DNA of 64,000 nucleotides from Variovorax sp. IB41 (GTDB lineage: Bacteria; Pseudomonadota; Gammaproteobacteria; Burkholderiales; Burkholderiaceae_C), in contig NZ_JAEFCB010000010.1 of assembly GCF_016405905.1 (NCBI RefSeq), positions 186,001 to 250,000 on the forward strand. The letters are read 5' to 3'. Positions 46,557 to 58,200 of the stretch are shown in pieces. The translations under genes and the position numbers were made by a program. Below the pieces are notes generated by a model. The model saw only the letters and a list, made by a program, of their open reading frames with translations. It was not told the origin of the DNA and made no database searches. Every line of letters starts with the position of its first letter. The stretch's first letter is position 1.

Positions 46557-46620
46557 GGCGATGTTCGTTGCGGCCAGATGAAGCGGGAATGGCATCTGGT
46601 TTCAAAAGAAGACCGGGCGG

Positions 46621-46651
46621 ATTCTAGTGATACGGTTTTACATTGCAACCG
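46621..46651 (-). promoter_or_regulatory. Promoter and operator of the MFS gene
   Basis: On the minus strand, -35 TTGCAA (46643-46648) and -10 TAGAAT (46621-46626) are separated by 16 bases. The -35 is embedded in an inverted repeat CGGTT-N9-AACCG (46633-46651), a likely repressor site. Transcription would start near 46614. Confidence 0.5.
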
Positions 46652-46750
46652 ATAGGGGCAAGGCGAAGCGGGGCGCCATTCATTCCAGCGCCCGGATTTC
46701 AAGCAGAACCGGTGGTTCGTTCTGTCATCGGCGCCGCGGCGCCGGAGCGA

Positions 46751-47221
46751 TCACTTGCAGAAGGACTTGATGTCGTTCTGCGCCACGTCGCGGTCGTACT
46801 GATCGATCGGCTTGCCGTTGCTGTGCCGCAAGGTGCCGTCGAGCACATCCCTGGCGAGGGTGCATCGCGATGCGTCGGTGCCGTTCTCTCTGCCACCCGA
46901 GACGGACCTGGGCCTTGCTGCGGGCGGCCCGTAGGGCGGTCCACCGGTCGCTGTCTGCGATGGCGGTGCGGCCCGGCTCCACGCGCGCCAGTCTTCCTGC
47001 GGCGCAGAGGCTTGCGGTGGTGGTGCGGGGGCTGGCTTGACTTCCACGGTCCTGGCGTTGCCCGCATCGGCCTTGCGTTCGGAGTAATGCGTCTGGCCCT
47101 GCGCATCGACCCACTTGTAGATTTCCGCATGGCCCGCGGATGGAAGAAGCAGCGCCGCGAGAAGGGCGCAGGGCACGTACCGGCGAGGAGTCGAGCGTTG
47201 CATCGTCAGGGCCGTGTGCAT
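46751..47221 (-). CDS. Exported DUF4124-domain protein
   Basis: This protein of about 156 residues has a signal region (YVPCALLAALLLPSAGHA) and the DUF4124 motif EIYKWVDAQGQTHYSERK directly after cleavage. A Pro/Ala-rich linker (VEVKPAPAPPPQASAP) and a C-terminal segment with two cysteines (SRCTLARDVL...IKSFC) follow. Such proteins are common envelope proteins of unknown function in beta- and gammaproteobacteria. Start at 47221 was chosen for its AGGTG site; 47203 is also possible. Confidence 0.8.
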   Translation of the reverse strand: MHTALTMQRSTPRRYVPCALLAALLLPSAGHAEIYKWVDAQGQTHYSERKADAGNARTVEVKPAPAPPPQASAPQEDWRAWSRAAPPSQTATGGPPYGPPAARPRSVSGGRENGTDASRCTLARDVLDGTLRHSNGKPIDQYDRDVAQNDIKSFCK

Positions 47222-47289
47222 GGCACCTGCGTTGCAGCGTGCGAATGCGGATGGATGAATCGGTGGCACCGATTCTGGCCCGGATGATG

Positions 47290-47323
47290 CCCGACTGGCG
47301 GCGGTTGTCGCGAGCCAGTCGGG
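47290..47323. terminator. Hairpin between M4 protease and DUF4124 genes
   Basis: A perfect 10-bp stem (CCCGACTGGC / GCCAGTCGGG) with a 14-base loop lies directly after the M4 protease stop on its strand and before the DUF4124 start. No T-run follows, so it may slow or stabilise rather than fully terminate. Confidence 0.5.
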
Positions 47324-47343
47324 GGGCCTTCAGCGCAGGCCGG

Positions 47344-49080
47344 TCAATTCACCAGGACGGCGCTCCAGGCGCGAGCGACGGCGGCCTTCTCGACGGAGTT
47401 GGTGCCGTAGAGGTCGGCGGCCGCTTGAATCGATGCGGCGCGGGCGTTCGGGTATGTCGAGTTGGAGTTCAGGTACACCGTCAGGGTGCGGTACCAGATC
47501 TTGCCGGCCTTGTCGCGGCCGATGCCTGCGAGGTTCGTGTCGCCGTTGCACACCAGCGCGCTCTTGTCCAACTTTTTATCCGTCGATGGCACTACCGAAC
47601 CTTCGGCCAGAAGGTAGAAGAAGCGGTTGCCCACGCCTGAGGTGAGGTGCGGGTCGTGCATCGCCCTCTCCTCCTTCGTCGCACCCTTGAATTCACGGTT
47701 GAGATAGCAGACGAAAGAGCGCCCGTCGAGATCCTGCTTGTACATCTTGCGCAGGCCGCCGGCCAGGATGCGGGCGCCGATGACGTAGTTGCCGGGGTCG
47801 TTGACGTTGTTCGCGTGGTACTTGACGAGGGTGCCGAAGATGTCGGAATTCGCTTCGTTCAAACCTCCCGCATCGCGCGTGTACGCCAGGTTCGCCGTGG
47901 CCTGATTCACGCCATGGCTCATCTCGTGTCCAGCGACGTCGATGCTCACCACCGGTCTAGGCAAGGAGGTGCCTGCTTGCCCGTCGCCGTAGACCATCAG
48001 GCGGGATTCGCCGAGCCATGCGGCATTGGCGCCGTGGAGGCTGCCGTCCTCCCTGGTGAACAGCACATGCGCATAACTTTGCACGCCCTGGCCATCGTTG
48101 AAGATGCCGGTGCGGCCGTGCACGGCCTTGAAATAGTCCCAGGTCTTGGCCAGGCCGTAGATGATGTCCACCGCAACGGTCTTGCGGTCGGTGACCGCGC
48201 CGTTGCCCCATTTGTTGTCGGGGCTGGTGAATGGCGGCAGGTCGGGCGCGTTCAGCAGATCCGTGTAGACCGAATCGCGACCATCGATCACTTCACCGCC
48301 GCCGCGCGTCGGATCGACCATGCGATAGGCGTTGTTGCCGGTCTGGTCGGTCGTGATCTGGAGGTCGCCGTAGTACAGCGATTTGCCCGAACCCGTGGCG
48401 GCCGCGGTATGCACGAGCTCCTCCACATCCAGGAGCTTGCCATTGGCGGCATCGACGTAGTAGACGACGGCGCCGCCATGCGCCGCAGTGGCCCTGCCGT
48501 AGATGCGAACCTCGTAGGCGAGTACCGGCTTTTCATCGCGCGCGAAGACGACCAGTTCGGGCGCATCCGACCGGGTCACTGCACTGGCGAACTGCTCACC
48601 TGCAATGCTCTTTGCGCGTTCGGCGCCGATGTCGGGCGCGTTCTGGATGACGGTGCGACCATCGACTTTGCCCAGCGCTCCGGGCAACTGGATCGCAACT
48701 TGTTGCGTCAGGTTGGCCAGGGTCAACCTGCCTTGCTTCGAATGCACGACCACGTCACCGCCGATCACGCGCAACCCGTTGTGAAAGCGATCGAAGCGCA
48801 CATGCTCGGTCCCATCCTTGTCCACGATCACATCGCGCGGCTTGAATTCATCGCCCTGCGCGGCTGGTGCCGCGCTGCTCGCAAAGCCCTGCGAATCAGC
48901 CGACCGGCGAGCTGGCGCCGGTGCCGGTTTCGCCACGCTGAAGCTCGCCGGATTGCTCTGGATCAGCGCCAACGCGCGGTCGACCGCCGCCTTCTTGTCC
49001 GCCTCCGCATCCGCGGCGAAGGCGCCATGCCCCGCCAACGCCAACACCGCGGCAACGACAACTTTGATTCTGGTTTTCAT
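47344..49080 (-). CDS. Secreted M4-family metalloprotease (thermolysin/elastase-like)
   Basis: The 578-residue preproprotein has a signal peptide (MKTRIKVVVAAVLALAG...AFA), a propeptide of about 200 residues with FTP/PepSY features, and the M4 catalytic domain. The zinc motif HEMSH is at 385-389 and the third ligand E409 in NEANSDIFG. H-x-x-x-H and the downstream Glu fit bacillolysin-type proteases. It should be exported, cleave its own propeptide and degrade proteins outside the cell. No PPC or other C-terminal sorting domain follows the catalytic domain. Start chosen at 49080 for the signal peptide. Confidence 0.9.
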   Translation of the reverse strand: MKTRIKVVVAAVLALAGHGAFAADAEADKKAAVDRALALIQSNPASFSVAKPAPAPARRSADSQGFASSAAPAAQGDEFKPRDVIVDKDGTEHVRFDRFHNGLRVIGGDVVVHSKQGRLTLANLTQQVAIQLPGALGKVDGRTVIQNAPDIGAERAKSIAGEQFASAVTRSDAPELVVFARDEKPVLAYEVRIYGRATAAHGGAVVYYVDAANGKLLDVEELVHTAAATGSGKSLYYGDLQITTDQTGNNAYRMVDPTRGGGEVIDGRDSVYTDLLNAPDLPPFTSPDNKWGNGAVTDRKTVAVDIIYGLAKTWDYFKAVHGRTGIFNDGQGVQSYAHVLFTREDGSLHGANAAWLGESRLMVYGDGQAGTSLPRPVVSIDVAGHEMSHGVNQATANLAYTRDAGGLNEANSDIFGTLVKYHANNVNDPGNYVIGARILAGGLRKMYKQDLDGRSFVCYLNREFKGATKEERAMHDPHLTSGVGNRFFYLLAEGSVVPSTDKKLDKSALVCNGDTNLAGIGRDKAGKIWYRTLTVYLNSNSTYPNARAASIQAAADLYGTNSVEKAAVARAWSAVLVN

Positions 49081-49412
49081 AGGCATTCCACAAAAGGTGA
49101 TGTAAGGGATCAACACATACCGGCCGGCCGAAACTTGTGACCTCGGCGATTGGCCGCGTGGATTACATCGGGGAACGCATGCAGCGTCGATACAGGGGAA
49201 GTAGTCGAATTCGAGCTATTTCTCGGTGCGCGTTTTTTGCCTGCAAACCTAGGCGTTGCAATGAAATAAAAGCGACTATCTCGCGCACCCCCGGCTAAAC
49301 CCCAAGTCCGCTGGTCATGGAAATACCAGTCGGTCAGCGCGCCTGTACGCAGCGCGCGGCGGGGCCTGCATACGCTTCGTTCCTCTCACACACAAGCACA
49401 AGGAGACGAACG
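49081..49412. other. 332-bp intergenic region upstream of the sugar ABC operon
   Basis: No gene is supported here. It holds the divergent promoters of the M4 protease and the ABC binding protein. A CTGGT-N9-ACCAG inverted repeat at 49311-49329 is a possible operator, and TTGCAA at 49256-49261 with TATCTC further on is a poor promoter candidate. AAGGAG precedes the next ATG. AT content is higher than in neighbouring coding DNA. Confidence 0.6.
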
Positions 49413-50693
49413 ATGACGAACCGATTCACTCGCCGCGCGACCGCCGGCGCGCTGTTGCTGGCGGCACTGGCCATGGCCGGCAATGTGCAAGCCCAGCAGG
49501 CTTGCAAGGACGATGTGCGCGTGCTTTCGCAACCGCGCGACGGCCTCACCCTGCTCGAAAAGTACAAGGACGAGTTCAAGGCCCTGAGCGGCGCCTCGTT
49601 CACCATCGACAACCTCAACGAGAACGACCGCCGCACCAAGACGCGCGCCGATGCTTCCACCGTCGGCAAGTACAACGTGTACTACGTCGACGAGGCCAAC
49701 GTGCCGCTGTTCGCGCAGTCCAAATGGATCGTGCCGCTCGCCAAGTACTACCCGGCCGACTACGACTACGCCGACTTCGACCCCGGCCGCCAGAAGGTCG
49801 CGACCTTCGCGGGCGAGGCGTGGTTCGCGCCGCTCACCGGCGGCGGCGACCTCCTGGTCTACCGCAAGGACCTGCTGGAGAAGGCCGGCGTGAAGCCGCC
49901 CACCACGCTCGACGAATTCGTCGCGGCCGCCAAGAAACTGAACGACCCGGCCAACGGCATCTACGGCGTGGCCCTGCGTGGCCAGCGCGGCTCGGGTGCC
50001 AACGTGTGGCGCTGGATGCCGTTCTTCCGCGGCCTGGGCGGCCAGTGGTTCGAGGGCGACAAGCCCGTCTTCAACTCGCCCGCCGCGGTGAAGGCCACGC
50101 AGACTTATCTGGAGCTCTTCAAGTACTCCGCGCCCGGTACCAAGACCGGCGGCTGGGACGAGGCCACCGGCGCCTTCCTCGCGGGCAAGGTCGCGATGCT
50201 GGTCGAATCGACGCCGCTCGCGGGCAACGCGCTCGACCCGAAGATGTCCACCGTCATCGGCAAGATCGCCTACCTGTCGCCGCCTTCGCCGCTCACCGGC
50301 GGCGGCTACGGCCATGGCCTGGCCATCGGCACCAAGGCCAACAAGACCGAAGAGGCGAAGAAGTGCGCGGGCCTCTTCGTCGCCTGGGCCACGTCCAAGA
50401 AGCAGGAGCAGCGGCGCCTGGCCGAAGGGCAGTTCGGCGAACTCAACCGCACCAGCGTGTTGTCCAGCCCCGAGTTCGCCAAGCGCTACGGCGCGGACCT
50501 CGGCAAGGCGCTGGCCGACACCGGCAAGCTCACCGCGGTCAACTTCTGGCAGGACGCGGCGTGGCCGGACCTGGGCGACCGCTGGGGGATCATTCTCGAA
50601 GAGCTCATCACCGGTTCGCGCACCGACATCCAGGGCGGCCTCGACGAACTCGACGCCTACGCCAAGCAGCTGATCGCACGGCGCAAGAAGTGA
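49413..50693 (+). CDS. Sugar/polyol ABC transporter substrate-binding protein
   Basis: The 426-residue periplasmic protein has a signal peptide ending AGNVQAQ (about residue 28) and two-lobe SBP family 1 features: NDPANGIYGVALRG, a tryptophan-rich ligand region (ANVWRWMPFFRGLGGQWFEG) and the late GYGHGLAIGT with KKCAGLFVAWA. It is the first gene of an importer operon ending in a polyol dehydrogenase, so sorbitol, mannitol or a related polyol is likely. AAGGAG lies eight bases before the ATG. Its stop overlaps the GTG start of the first permease. Confidence 0.9.
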   Translation: MTNRFTRRATAGALLLAALAMAGNVQAQQACKDDVRVLSQPRDGLTLLEKYKDEFKALSGASFTIDNLNENDRRTKTRADASTVGKYNVYYVDEANVPLFAQSKWIVPLAKYYPADYDYADFDPGRQKVATFAGEAWFAPLTGGGDLLVYRKDLLEKAGVKPPTTLDEFVAAAKKLNDPANGIYGVALRGQRGSGANVWRWMPFFRGLGGQWFEGDKPVFNSPAAVKATQTYLELFKYSAPGTKTGGWDEATGAFLAGKVAMLVESTPLAGNALDPKMSTVIGKIAYLSPPSPLTGGGYGHGLAIGTKANKTEEAKKCAGLFVAWATSKKQEQRRLAEGQFGELNRTSVLSSPEFAKRYGADLGKALADTGKLTAVNFWQDAAWPDLGDRWGIILEELITGSRTDIQGGLDELDAYAKQLIARRKK

Positions 50694-51571
50694 AGCCGAC
50701 GCGAAGCAACAACAAGACGAGGCTGCCAGTCGTCTTCATCGGCCCGGGCCTCCTGGTGCTGGCGGTCCTCGCGCTGGTGCCGACGCTCTTCGCGATCGGC
50801 ATCTCGCTGCAGGACCGCGAGCTCGGCCAGGCCGATGCCGGCTGGGTCTGGTTCTCGAACTACGCGCAGCTGTTCTCCGACCGGCGCTTTCTCAACTCGG
50901 TGCGCGTCTCGCTCGTCTGGGAGGTGCTCACGGTCAGCGCCACGATGGGCGTCGCGGTGCTCTTGGGCGTGCTGCTGTTCCAGAACACCTCGCCGCGCTG
51001 GCGCAACGTGCTGTCGATGCTGTTCATCGTGCCGGTGCTGCTGCCGCGCGTGTCGGCCGCCTTCGTCTGGAAGTTCGCGTTCCATCCGCTGTTCGGTTTG
51101 TTGACCTACCCGTACAAGGCGATCACGGGCGAGCCGCTGGACCTGCTGGCCAATCCGCTGACGGCGCTGCTCACCGTGGCCTTCGTCGACGTGTGGCAGT
51201 GGGGCCTCTTCTTCGCGGTCATCGTGCTCAAGCTGCTGGAGACGCTGCCGCCCCAGCCCTTCGAGGCCGCGCGCATGGACCATGCGAAGACCTGGGAGGT
51301 CTACACCTACGTCGCGCTGCCGATGCTCAAGGCGCCGCTCATCAGCCTGGCCTTCGTGAAGATGGTCGAGTCGCTGCGGGCCTTCGACCTCATCTACGTG
51401 ATGACGCGCGGCGGCCCCGGAATTTCCACCGAGACGCTGGACATGTACGCCTTCTCGCAGGGCTTCATCGAGTCGGGGCGCATCTCCTACGCCTCGAGCA
51501 TGGCGGTGCTCATGATGGTCGCATCGACCGTGGCCTTCACCTACATCTGGAAATGGACGAGGCCCTCGTGA
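50690..51571 (+). CDS. Sugar ABC transporter permease 1 (MalF-like)
   Basis: The 293-residue permease has six hydrophobic helices and the EAA loop EAARMDHAKTWEVYTYVALPMLKAP. The GTG start at 50690 overlaps the binding-protein stop (GTGA); a long upstream open frame is a shadow. It pairs with the second permease to form the membrane channel. Its stop overlaps the next ATG by one base (TGATG). Confidence 0.9.
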   Translation: MKPTRSNNKTRLPVVFIGPGLLVLAVLALVPTLFAIGISLQDRELGQADAGWVWFSNYAQLFSDRRFLNSVRVSLVWEVLTVSATMGVAVLLGVLLFQNTSPRWRNVLSMLFIVPVLLPRVSAAFVWKFAFHPLFGLLTYPYKAITGEPLDLLANPLTALLTVAFVDVWQWGLFFAVIVLKLLETLPPQPFEAARMDHAKTWEVYTYVALPMLKAPLISLAFVKMVESLRAFDLIYVMTRGGPGISTETLDMYAFSQGFIESGRISYASSMAVLMMVASTVAFTYIWKWTRPS

Positions 51572-52400
51572 TGAAAAAGCCGTCTTTCTCCGCCGGCACG
51601 CTGCTCGCGCGGCTGGTGCTCATCGTCGCCGGGCTCTCGGCGCTGGTGCCCGTGCTCTGGACCTTCATCAACTCGTTCAAGAACCGGGTCGACATCGTCT
51701 CGGCCGTGCCGAAGTTCATCTTCACGCCCACGCTGGAAAACTACGCCTACGTGCTGGGCCGCGAGGCGGTGGCGCAGGGGCTGGTCAACTCGATCGTCGT
51801 GGTCGGCGCGGCGGTGGTCATCGGCGCGGTGCTGGGGCTGCCGGCCGCGTATGCGCTCGCGCGCTATCCGCTGCGCTGGGCCGACGACATCCAGTTCTTC
51901 GTGCTGTCGATGCGCTTCCTGCCGCCGGTGGCGGTGGCCATTCCGCTCATGGTCATCTGGCTGCAGCTGGAGTTGTACGACACGCGCTTCGCGCTCATCG
52001 TGACCTACACGCTGCTCACGCTTTCGACCGTCATCTGGCTCGCCATTCCGGCGTTCAAGGCGGTGCCGAAGGAAGTGGAAGAGGCGGGCCGCGTCGATGG
52101 CTACGGGCCCTACGCGATCTTCTTTCGCGTGTCGCTGCCGATCGCCGCGCGCTCGCTCATCGGCGCCATCGCCTTCGGCTTCGTGCTGGTGTGGAACGAG
52201 TTCCTCATCGCGCTGATGCTCACCACCTCGGATGCGAAGACGCTGCCCATCGTCGCCTCCGAACTCAGCCAGCTCGGGCGCGACGTGCCCTGGGGCATCC
52301 TGAATGCGTCGGTCATCCTGCTGTCGGTGCCGCCGCTCTTGATGGTGGGCGTGCTCAGCGGTTTTCTCAACGCCGCGTTCAAGCGCAAACGGGAGGCTGC

Positions 52401-52404
<4 letters not shown>
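51571..52404 (+). CDS. Sugar ABC transporter permease 2 (MalG-like)
   Basis: The 277-residue permease has six helices and the EAA loop EEAGRVDGYGPYAIFFRVSLPIAARS. Features such as LPAAYALARYPLRW and LVWNEFLIAL are typical of the MalG/carbohydrate class. It is translationally coupled on both sides (TGATG and ATGA). It completes the import channel. Confidence 0.92.
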
Positions 52405-53555
<1,151 letters not shown>

Positions 53556-53596
53556 ACCCCAATACACACACAAACACCCTTGAGCGAAAGATCGAA

Positions 53597-54646
53597 ATGA
53601 AAGCACTGGTCCTGGAAAAGGCGCACGAACTCACGCTGCGCGACGTCGACGTTCCCCTGAACATGGGGCCGCGCGACGTGAAGATCCGCATGCACACCGT
53701 GGGCGTGTGCGGCAGCGACGTCCACTACTACCAGCACGGCGGCATCGGCCCCTACGTGGTCAACGAGCCGATGATCCTCGGCCACGAAGCCTCCGGCGTG
53801 GTCGCCGAGGTGGGCGCCGAAGTCACGCACCTCAAGCCCGGCGACCGCGTGTGCATGGAGCCCGGCATTCCCGAGATGGATTCGCGCGCCACCCGCGAGG
53901 GCATCTACAACCTGGACCCGGCCGTGCGCTTCTGGGCCACGCCACCGATCCACGGCTGCCTCACGCCGTTCGTGGTGCATCCGGCCGCGTTCACCTTCCG
54001 CATGCCCGACAACGTGAGCTTCGGCGAAGGCGCGATCGTCGAGCCGCTGGCCATCGGCCTTCAGGCCGCGAAGAAGGCCGCGCTGAAACCCGGCGACGTC
54101 GCGGTCGTCATCGGCGCGGGCACCATCGGCGCGATGACCGCGCTCGCGGCGCTGGCCGGCGGCGCGGCGCGCGTGATCCTCGCGGACCTCGTGCCCGAGA
54201 AGCTGGCGCTCTTCGCCGGCAATCCGGCCGTGACGACGGTGAATGTGCGCGACACGAACCTCGCCGACACCGTGAAGACGCTGACCGACGGCTGGGGCGC
54301 GAACGTCGTCTTCGAAGCCAGCGGCAGCACCCGCGCCTACGAGGGCATCTTCGAGCTGCCATGCCCCGGCGGCTGCGTCGTGATCGTGGGCTGCCCGCCC
54401 GCCAAGGTCGCGTTCGACATCGTCGCGATCCAGGCGAAGGAGTTGCGCATCGAGTCGGTGTTCCGCTACGCCAACATCTTTCCGCGCGCGCTCGCGTTGA
54501 TCGCTTCGGGGCAGGTGAACGTGAAGCCGTTCATCTCGCGGACCTTTGCGTTCGAGGATGGTATCCGGGCCTTCGAAGAAGCAGCGGCGGGGAGGGCGAG
54601 CGATGTGAAGATACAGATCGCGTTTCCGCAGGCGTCGCCGGCCTGA
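53597..54646 (+). CDS. Zinc-binding polyol/xylitol dehydrogenase (MDR family)
   Basis: The 349-residue enzyme has catalytic zinc ligands C38 ([10 protein letters not shown]) and H63-E64 (LGHEASG) and a Rossmann motif [12 protein letters not shown], followed by an acidic D (ILADLV) favouring NAD over NADP. It should oxidise a sugar alcohol such as xylitol, sorbitol or ribitol imported by the operon. The four-cysteine structural-zinc loop of most relatives is replaced by [20 protein letters not shown]-type sequence (no cysteines), so it lacks structural zinc. The eCIS-linked gene converges 11 bases later. Confidence 0.9.
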   Translation: MKALVLEKAHELTLRDVDVPLNMGPRDVKIRMHTVGVCGSDVHYYQHGGIGPYVVNEPMILGHEASGVVAEVGAEVTHLKPGDRVCMEPGIPEMDSRATREGIYNLDPAVRFWATPPIHGCLTPFVVHPAAFTFRMPDNVSFGEGAIVEPLAIGLQAAKKAALKPGDVAVVIGAGTIGAMTALAALAGGAARVILADLVPEKLALFAGNPAVTTVNVRDTNLADTVKTLTDGWGANVVFEASGSTRAYEGIFELPCPGGCVVIVGCPPAKVAFDIVAIQAKELRIESVFRYANIFPRALALIASGQVNVKPFISRTFAFEDGIRAFEEAAAGRASDVKIQIAFPQASPA

Positions 54647-54657
54647 CCGGACAAAGG

Positions 54658-55209
54658 CTACGAGAGAAATTCCTTCACTTGGTAGCCGTCCATATCGAGC
54701 CATCCGGGCCAGAACGAGCGCACCGTCGGCCAGTGCGCCGATGAGGCGGAGAGCCCGGCGATGAGCCCGGGCTCGCCATCGACCGATGTCAAGCCACTCA
54801 CCAGCGCCTGAATGCCGACCGGTTCTGCGCTCGCAGCGTCGAAACGCAGCCTGAAGCCTTCGGCGCGGCCCGCACTTGCGAGTTCGACACACAGGCGCAT
54901 CAGCGCATCGAGCCCTTTGCGGCGGGCCCGCAAGCGCATGACATCGAAGGCTGCGGCATAGGCTCCGGAATCGAAATGAACGGCCAACGGGCCGGCGTTC
55001 GTAGCAGCCCGGAACTTGAAGCCCACCGTCTTTCCGGCGATCTCGAGCGCGCCGCTGGTACGAAGAGGGCCGCTCGCGACCAGACCTGCCTCTGTCTCGG
55101 GTGTGGCGGCGGAGCGCGCCTGCAGGGTGCCCACGATGGCCGCGGCCGAGCCCGCCCACGGCACGGCCGGCGGTGCAAGTTCGAGAACGGTGGGCCAGTG
55201 GTCGTCCAT
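54658..55209 (-). CDS. Uncharacterised protein downstream of the eCIS effector
   Basis: The 183-residue soluble protein has no signal peptide or membrane segment and matches no family I recognise. It has an alternating hydrophobic pattern, probable beta strands at the start (LTL/VGFKFRAATNA region), a central helical RLRARRKGLDALMRLCVELASAG and a Trp-rich end (WPTVRSFWPGWLDMDGYQVKEF). Notably both ends carry H-W-P-T-V (DDHWPTVLELAPP and SAHWPTVRSFWP). It starts five bases after the DUF4157 stop, so it is co-transcribed. By position it could be an immunity protein, chaperone or loading factor for that effector. This is inference only. Confidence 0.75.
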   Translation of the reverse strand: MDDHWPTVLELAPPAVPWAGSAAAIVGTLQARSAATPETEAGLVASGPLRTSGALEIAGKTVGFKFRAATNAGPLAVHFDSGAYAAAFDVMRLRARRKGLDALMRLCVELASAGRAEGFRLRFDAASAEPVGIQALVSGLTSVDGEPGLIAGLSASSAHWPTVRSFWPGWLDMDGYQVKEFLS

Positions 55210-55214
55210 GGGTC

Positions 55215-58200
55215 TCAGTATTGCCGGGTCTTGGGTGGCGTGGCGCCCCCTTGCCCGAATTTTTCGCGCACCTGCTTGTCCACATCAGGGCCCGCTCCAA
55301 CGGCCAGTTCCACCTGGATATCCCCCCACATCTTGGCGCCTACCTCCTGCTGGCGCTCGATCTGCTCGACCTTCACGGCGTCGACCGTGATCTTCGCCTC
55401 GAGCACGGTCTTGTCCTTGATCATGTCGAACTCCTGGATCACGTTCTCGCAGTGGTCGCAGATCACGATCATGTTGCGCATGTCGGGCTTCTCTTTCTTC
55501 GCGACGGTCTCCTCGTGCTCGATACCTGTGATGCCTGCTTCCACACCCTGCATCTGGGCCTTCGCGCGCGCGAGCGCGTCGCGCAGCTTTGCGGTGAGCC
55601 CCGGGATATCGGCCTCGGGCACACCGCGTGCGCGCGCCAGGCGCTCCTGCGCAACGAGCCGGACGTCGGCTGACCGCAGATCCGCCGCGATCTTCGTTTG
55701 CTTGGCCCGCAGCTGGCGCAGCTTGATCACCGCCTGCTCGGCCGCGCGCTTGGGATTGCCGCTGCCCTGCATCCGGACCTTCTTGCCGTGCAGACCGCGC
55801 TTGATGCAGTCCTTGAGCCGTTGTTTCGGGCTGAGCTTGCGAACTTCGTGCTTCTTGGGGTTGAGTTCGGCATCGATGCTGATCTCGGTCTCGGATTGCT
55901 TGCGCACGTCGAGCCGCTTAAGACCGTACTGCGACTTGATGGCCGCGAACTTGCCCGAGGTGCCCTCCAGCGACGGGTTCTCGTCCACCACCGCTTCGGT
56001 GGCGCGAACGGCGGCATCGAGCTGCGCCTGCGGCGGCTTGGCGGGTTTGCCGTCCTTGTCCTTCTTCCCCAGCAGCGCATCCAGGAATTTCTTGGCCATC
56101 TTGCGCACCCACGCCACCATCGAATCCAGCGCCTTGTCCACCGGCGCGCGGATCTTCTGCAGGATGCCGTTGATCTTGGCGGCGATCTTGCCCAGCCCCG
56201 CGAAGCCCGCGAGGAAATTGATCGCGAGCGAGAGGCCGCCCGCCAGCACCGATTCCACCTTGCCCGCGGCCGCTCCGATGGCGCCGCTCGCGATCGCAGA
56301 GATGGAGCCCACGAAGGCGCTCACTACCGCGGCGATCTCGGAGATCTTGTTCACGAAGACCATCACCATGTCGTAGATCGACACGATGGCCGAGATGAAG
56401 CCCGCGCCCGGAATGAACATCGCCACCAGCTTGGGAATCGCCTTGGTCACCACGGCCTCGATGATCATGCCCTTGATGCCCTCGATCACCTGGTCCTTGA
56501 GCGCGGCGAGCTCGGCCTTCACCTGCTCCCAGGCGGCGGCGGGGCCCTTGTCCTTCAGCGTCATGACGATGCCGAAGCCTTTCTCCAGCGCCACCACCGC
56601 GGTCTCGCCGATGCCCTTGACCAGTTTGCCGCGCAGGTTCCCCCAGCTCAGGCCCAGCACCGAGAACGCGAACTTCACGATCTCGGGGAGCGACAGCGCC
56701 GTGGGGATGTAGACGCCCGAGAGCGAGCCGGTCAGCCACTTGATGAGGCCGTTCTGCAAATGCGTGAGGAAGTTGCCCGCGAAGTTCTGGAAGCCCAGCT
56801 TGGCCGCCTTGCCCAGGTTGCTCACGAAGGGCAGCGGGTCTTTGATGATGTTCTTGAGCGCGCTGCCGGTCTTCTGGATCGTGCCCCAGGCGCCGGGGCT
56901 CACCACCTCGAAGACGATCTCCGCGAGCTTCATCGCCGAATCGACGCCCCAGCCGATGAAGCTCGCGACGAAGTTGCCGAACACGGCCGCGACTTTCGCG
57001 AGACCCCGCGGGAGCAGCACGATGTCCATCAACTCCAGCGAGGTGAAGGCCGCCATCGCCAGCGCCGGCACCTGCTTGACGAAGCCCACCAGCGCCTTCT
57101 TCGCATCGTTGAACCACGCGACCACGCGGCCGATGGCGCCGGTCGATTGCACGCGACCCCACACCTCGCCCTGGCCGGCCAGCGTCATGATGCCGCCGAG
57201 GATCGCCTGTGCATCGCCCGGCGATTCGTCGCCGGTCACCGGGTCCCTGCCGAGCACGGCCTTGAGCAGCGGATAGGCCGGCGTGGTCGCGGCCAGCGCG
57301 GCCAGGGGCTTCAACACCGCGTCCTTGATGAGCGTGAGGATGTCGCCCGCCAGCCCGCCGACGAAGGTCTTGACCTGGTTCCACGGCGTCGTGAAGATGC
57401 GCACCGCGCGGTCCCACGCGCCGCCCAGGTCGAGCAGCGCGCCCGGGCCGAGCGAATCGGCGTAGTCGTACACGGCCTGCTTGAAGCTCGCGCCCACCAT
57501 GCCCAGGCTGTCGACCTGCTGGGAGAACCAGTTGGCGATCTTGTCGAACACGCCGTAGGTGTCCAGTGCCCTCACGATCAGGTCGCCGCCGGGCACGAAG
57601 CGCACCAGCGCGCGGAACACGTTGGCCGGCGAACGGTCCACCGCGCGGCCGTTGATCGGGTTCATGCCGAGCACCAGCGCGAACATGCTGAAGCCGGGAA
57701 TGCTGTCGGCCTTGCCGGCGAAGTAGTCGAGCGCGTCCTGCACGCCCAGGCGCTGCACCTGCGGTTCGCTGCGCACGCGCACGGTGGTGTCGACGCTGCG
57801 GTGCGCCACGGCGGAGTTTGCAGAGGGCTGCGCGGCGCCGCCTTGCTGGATGGTGTGCGTGAGCTCGTGCGCGATGAGGCCGCGGCCTTCGACGCTGCCG
57901 GGCGCAAAGCGCCCACGCCCGAAGAACACTTCGTGCCCCACCGTGAAGGCCGCCGCGTTCAGGCGCCGGCTCGCGCGCGCGGCCGCATCGCCGGTGTGCA
58001 CGCGCACGGCCGAGAAGTCGGCGCCGAAGCGCGGCTCCATGTCGTGCTTGAGATGGCGCGGCAGCGGCTGGCCCACCGACGCGCCCACGCCCAGCGATGA
58101 CGGCAGCAGGCTGCGCGCCGAGCCGCGCGCCGGCACGGTCTTGGCGAAGCGCCGCGCCTGCGGCGTCGCGGCGGCCGGCGCCATGGCCAGCACGCGCTGC

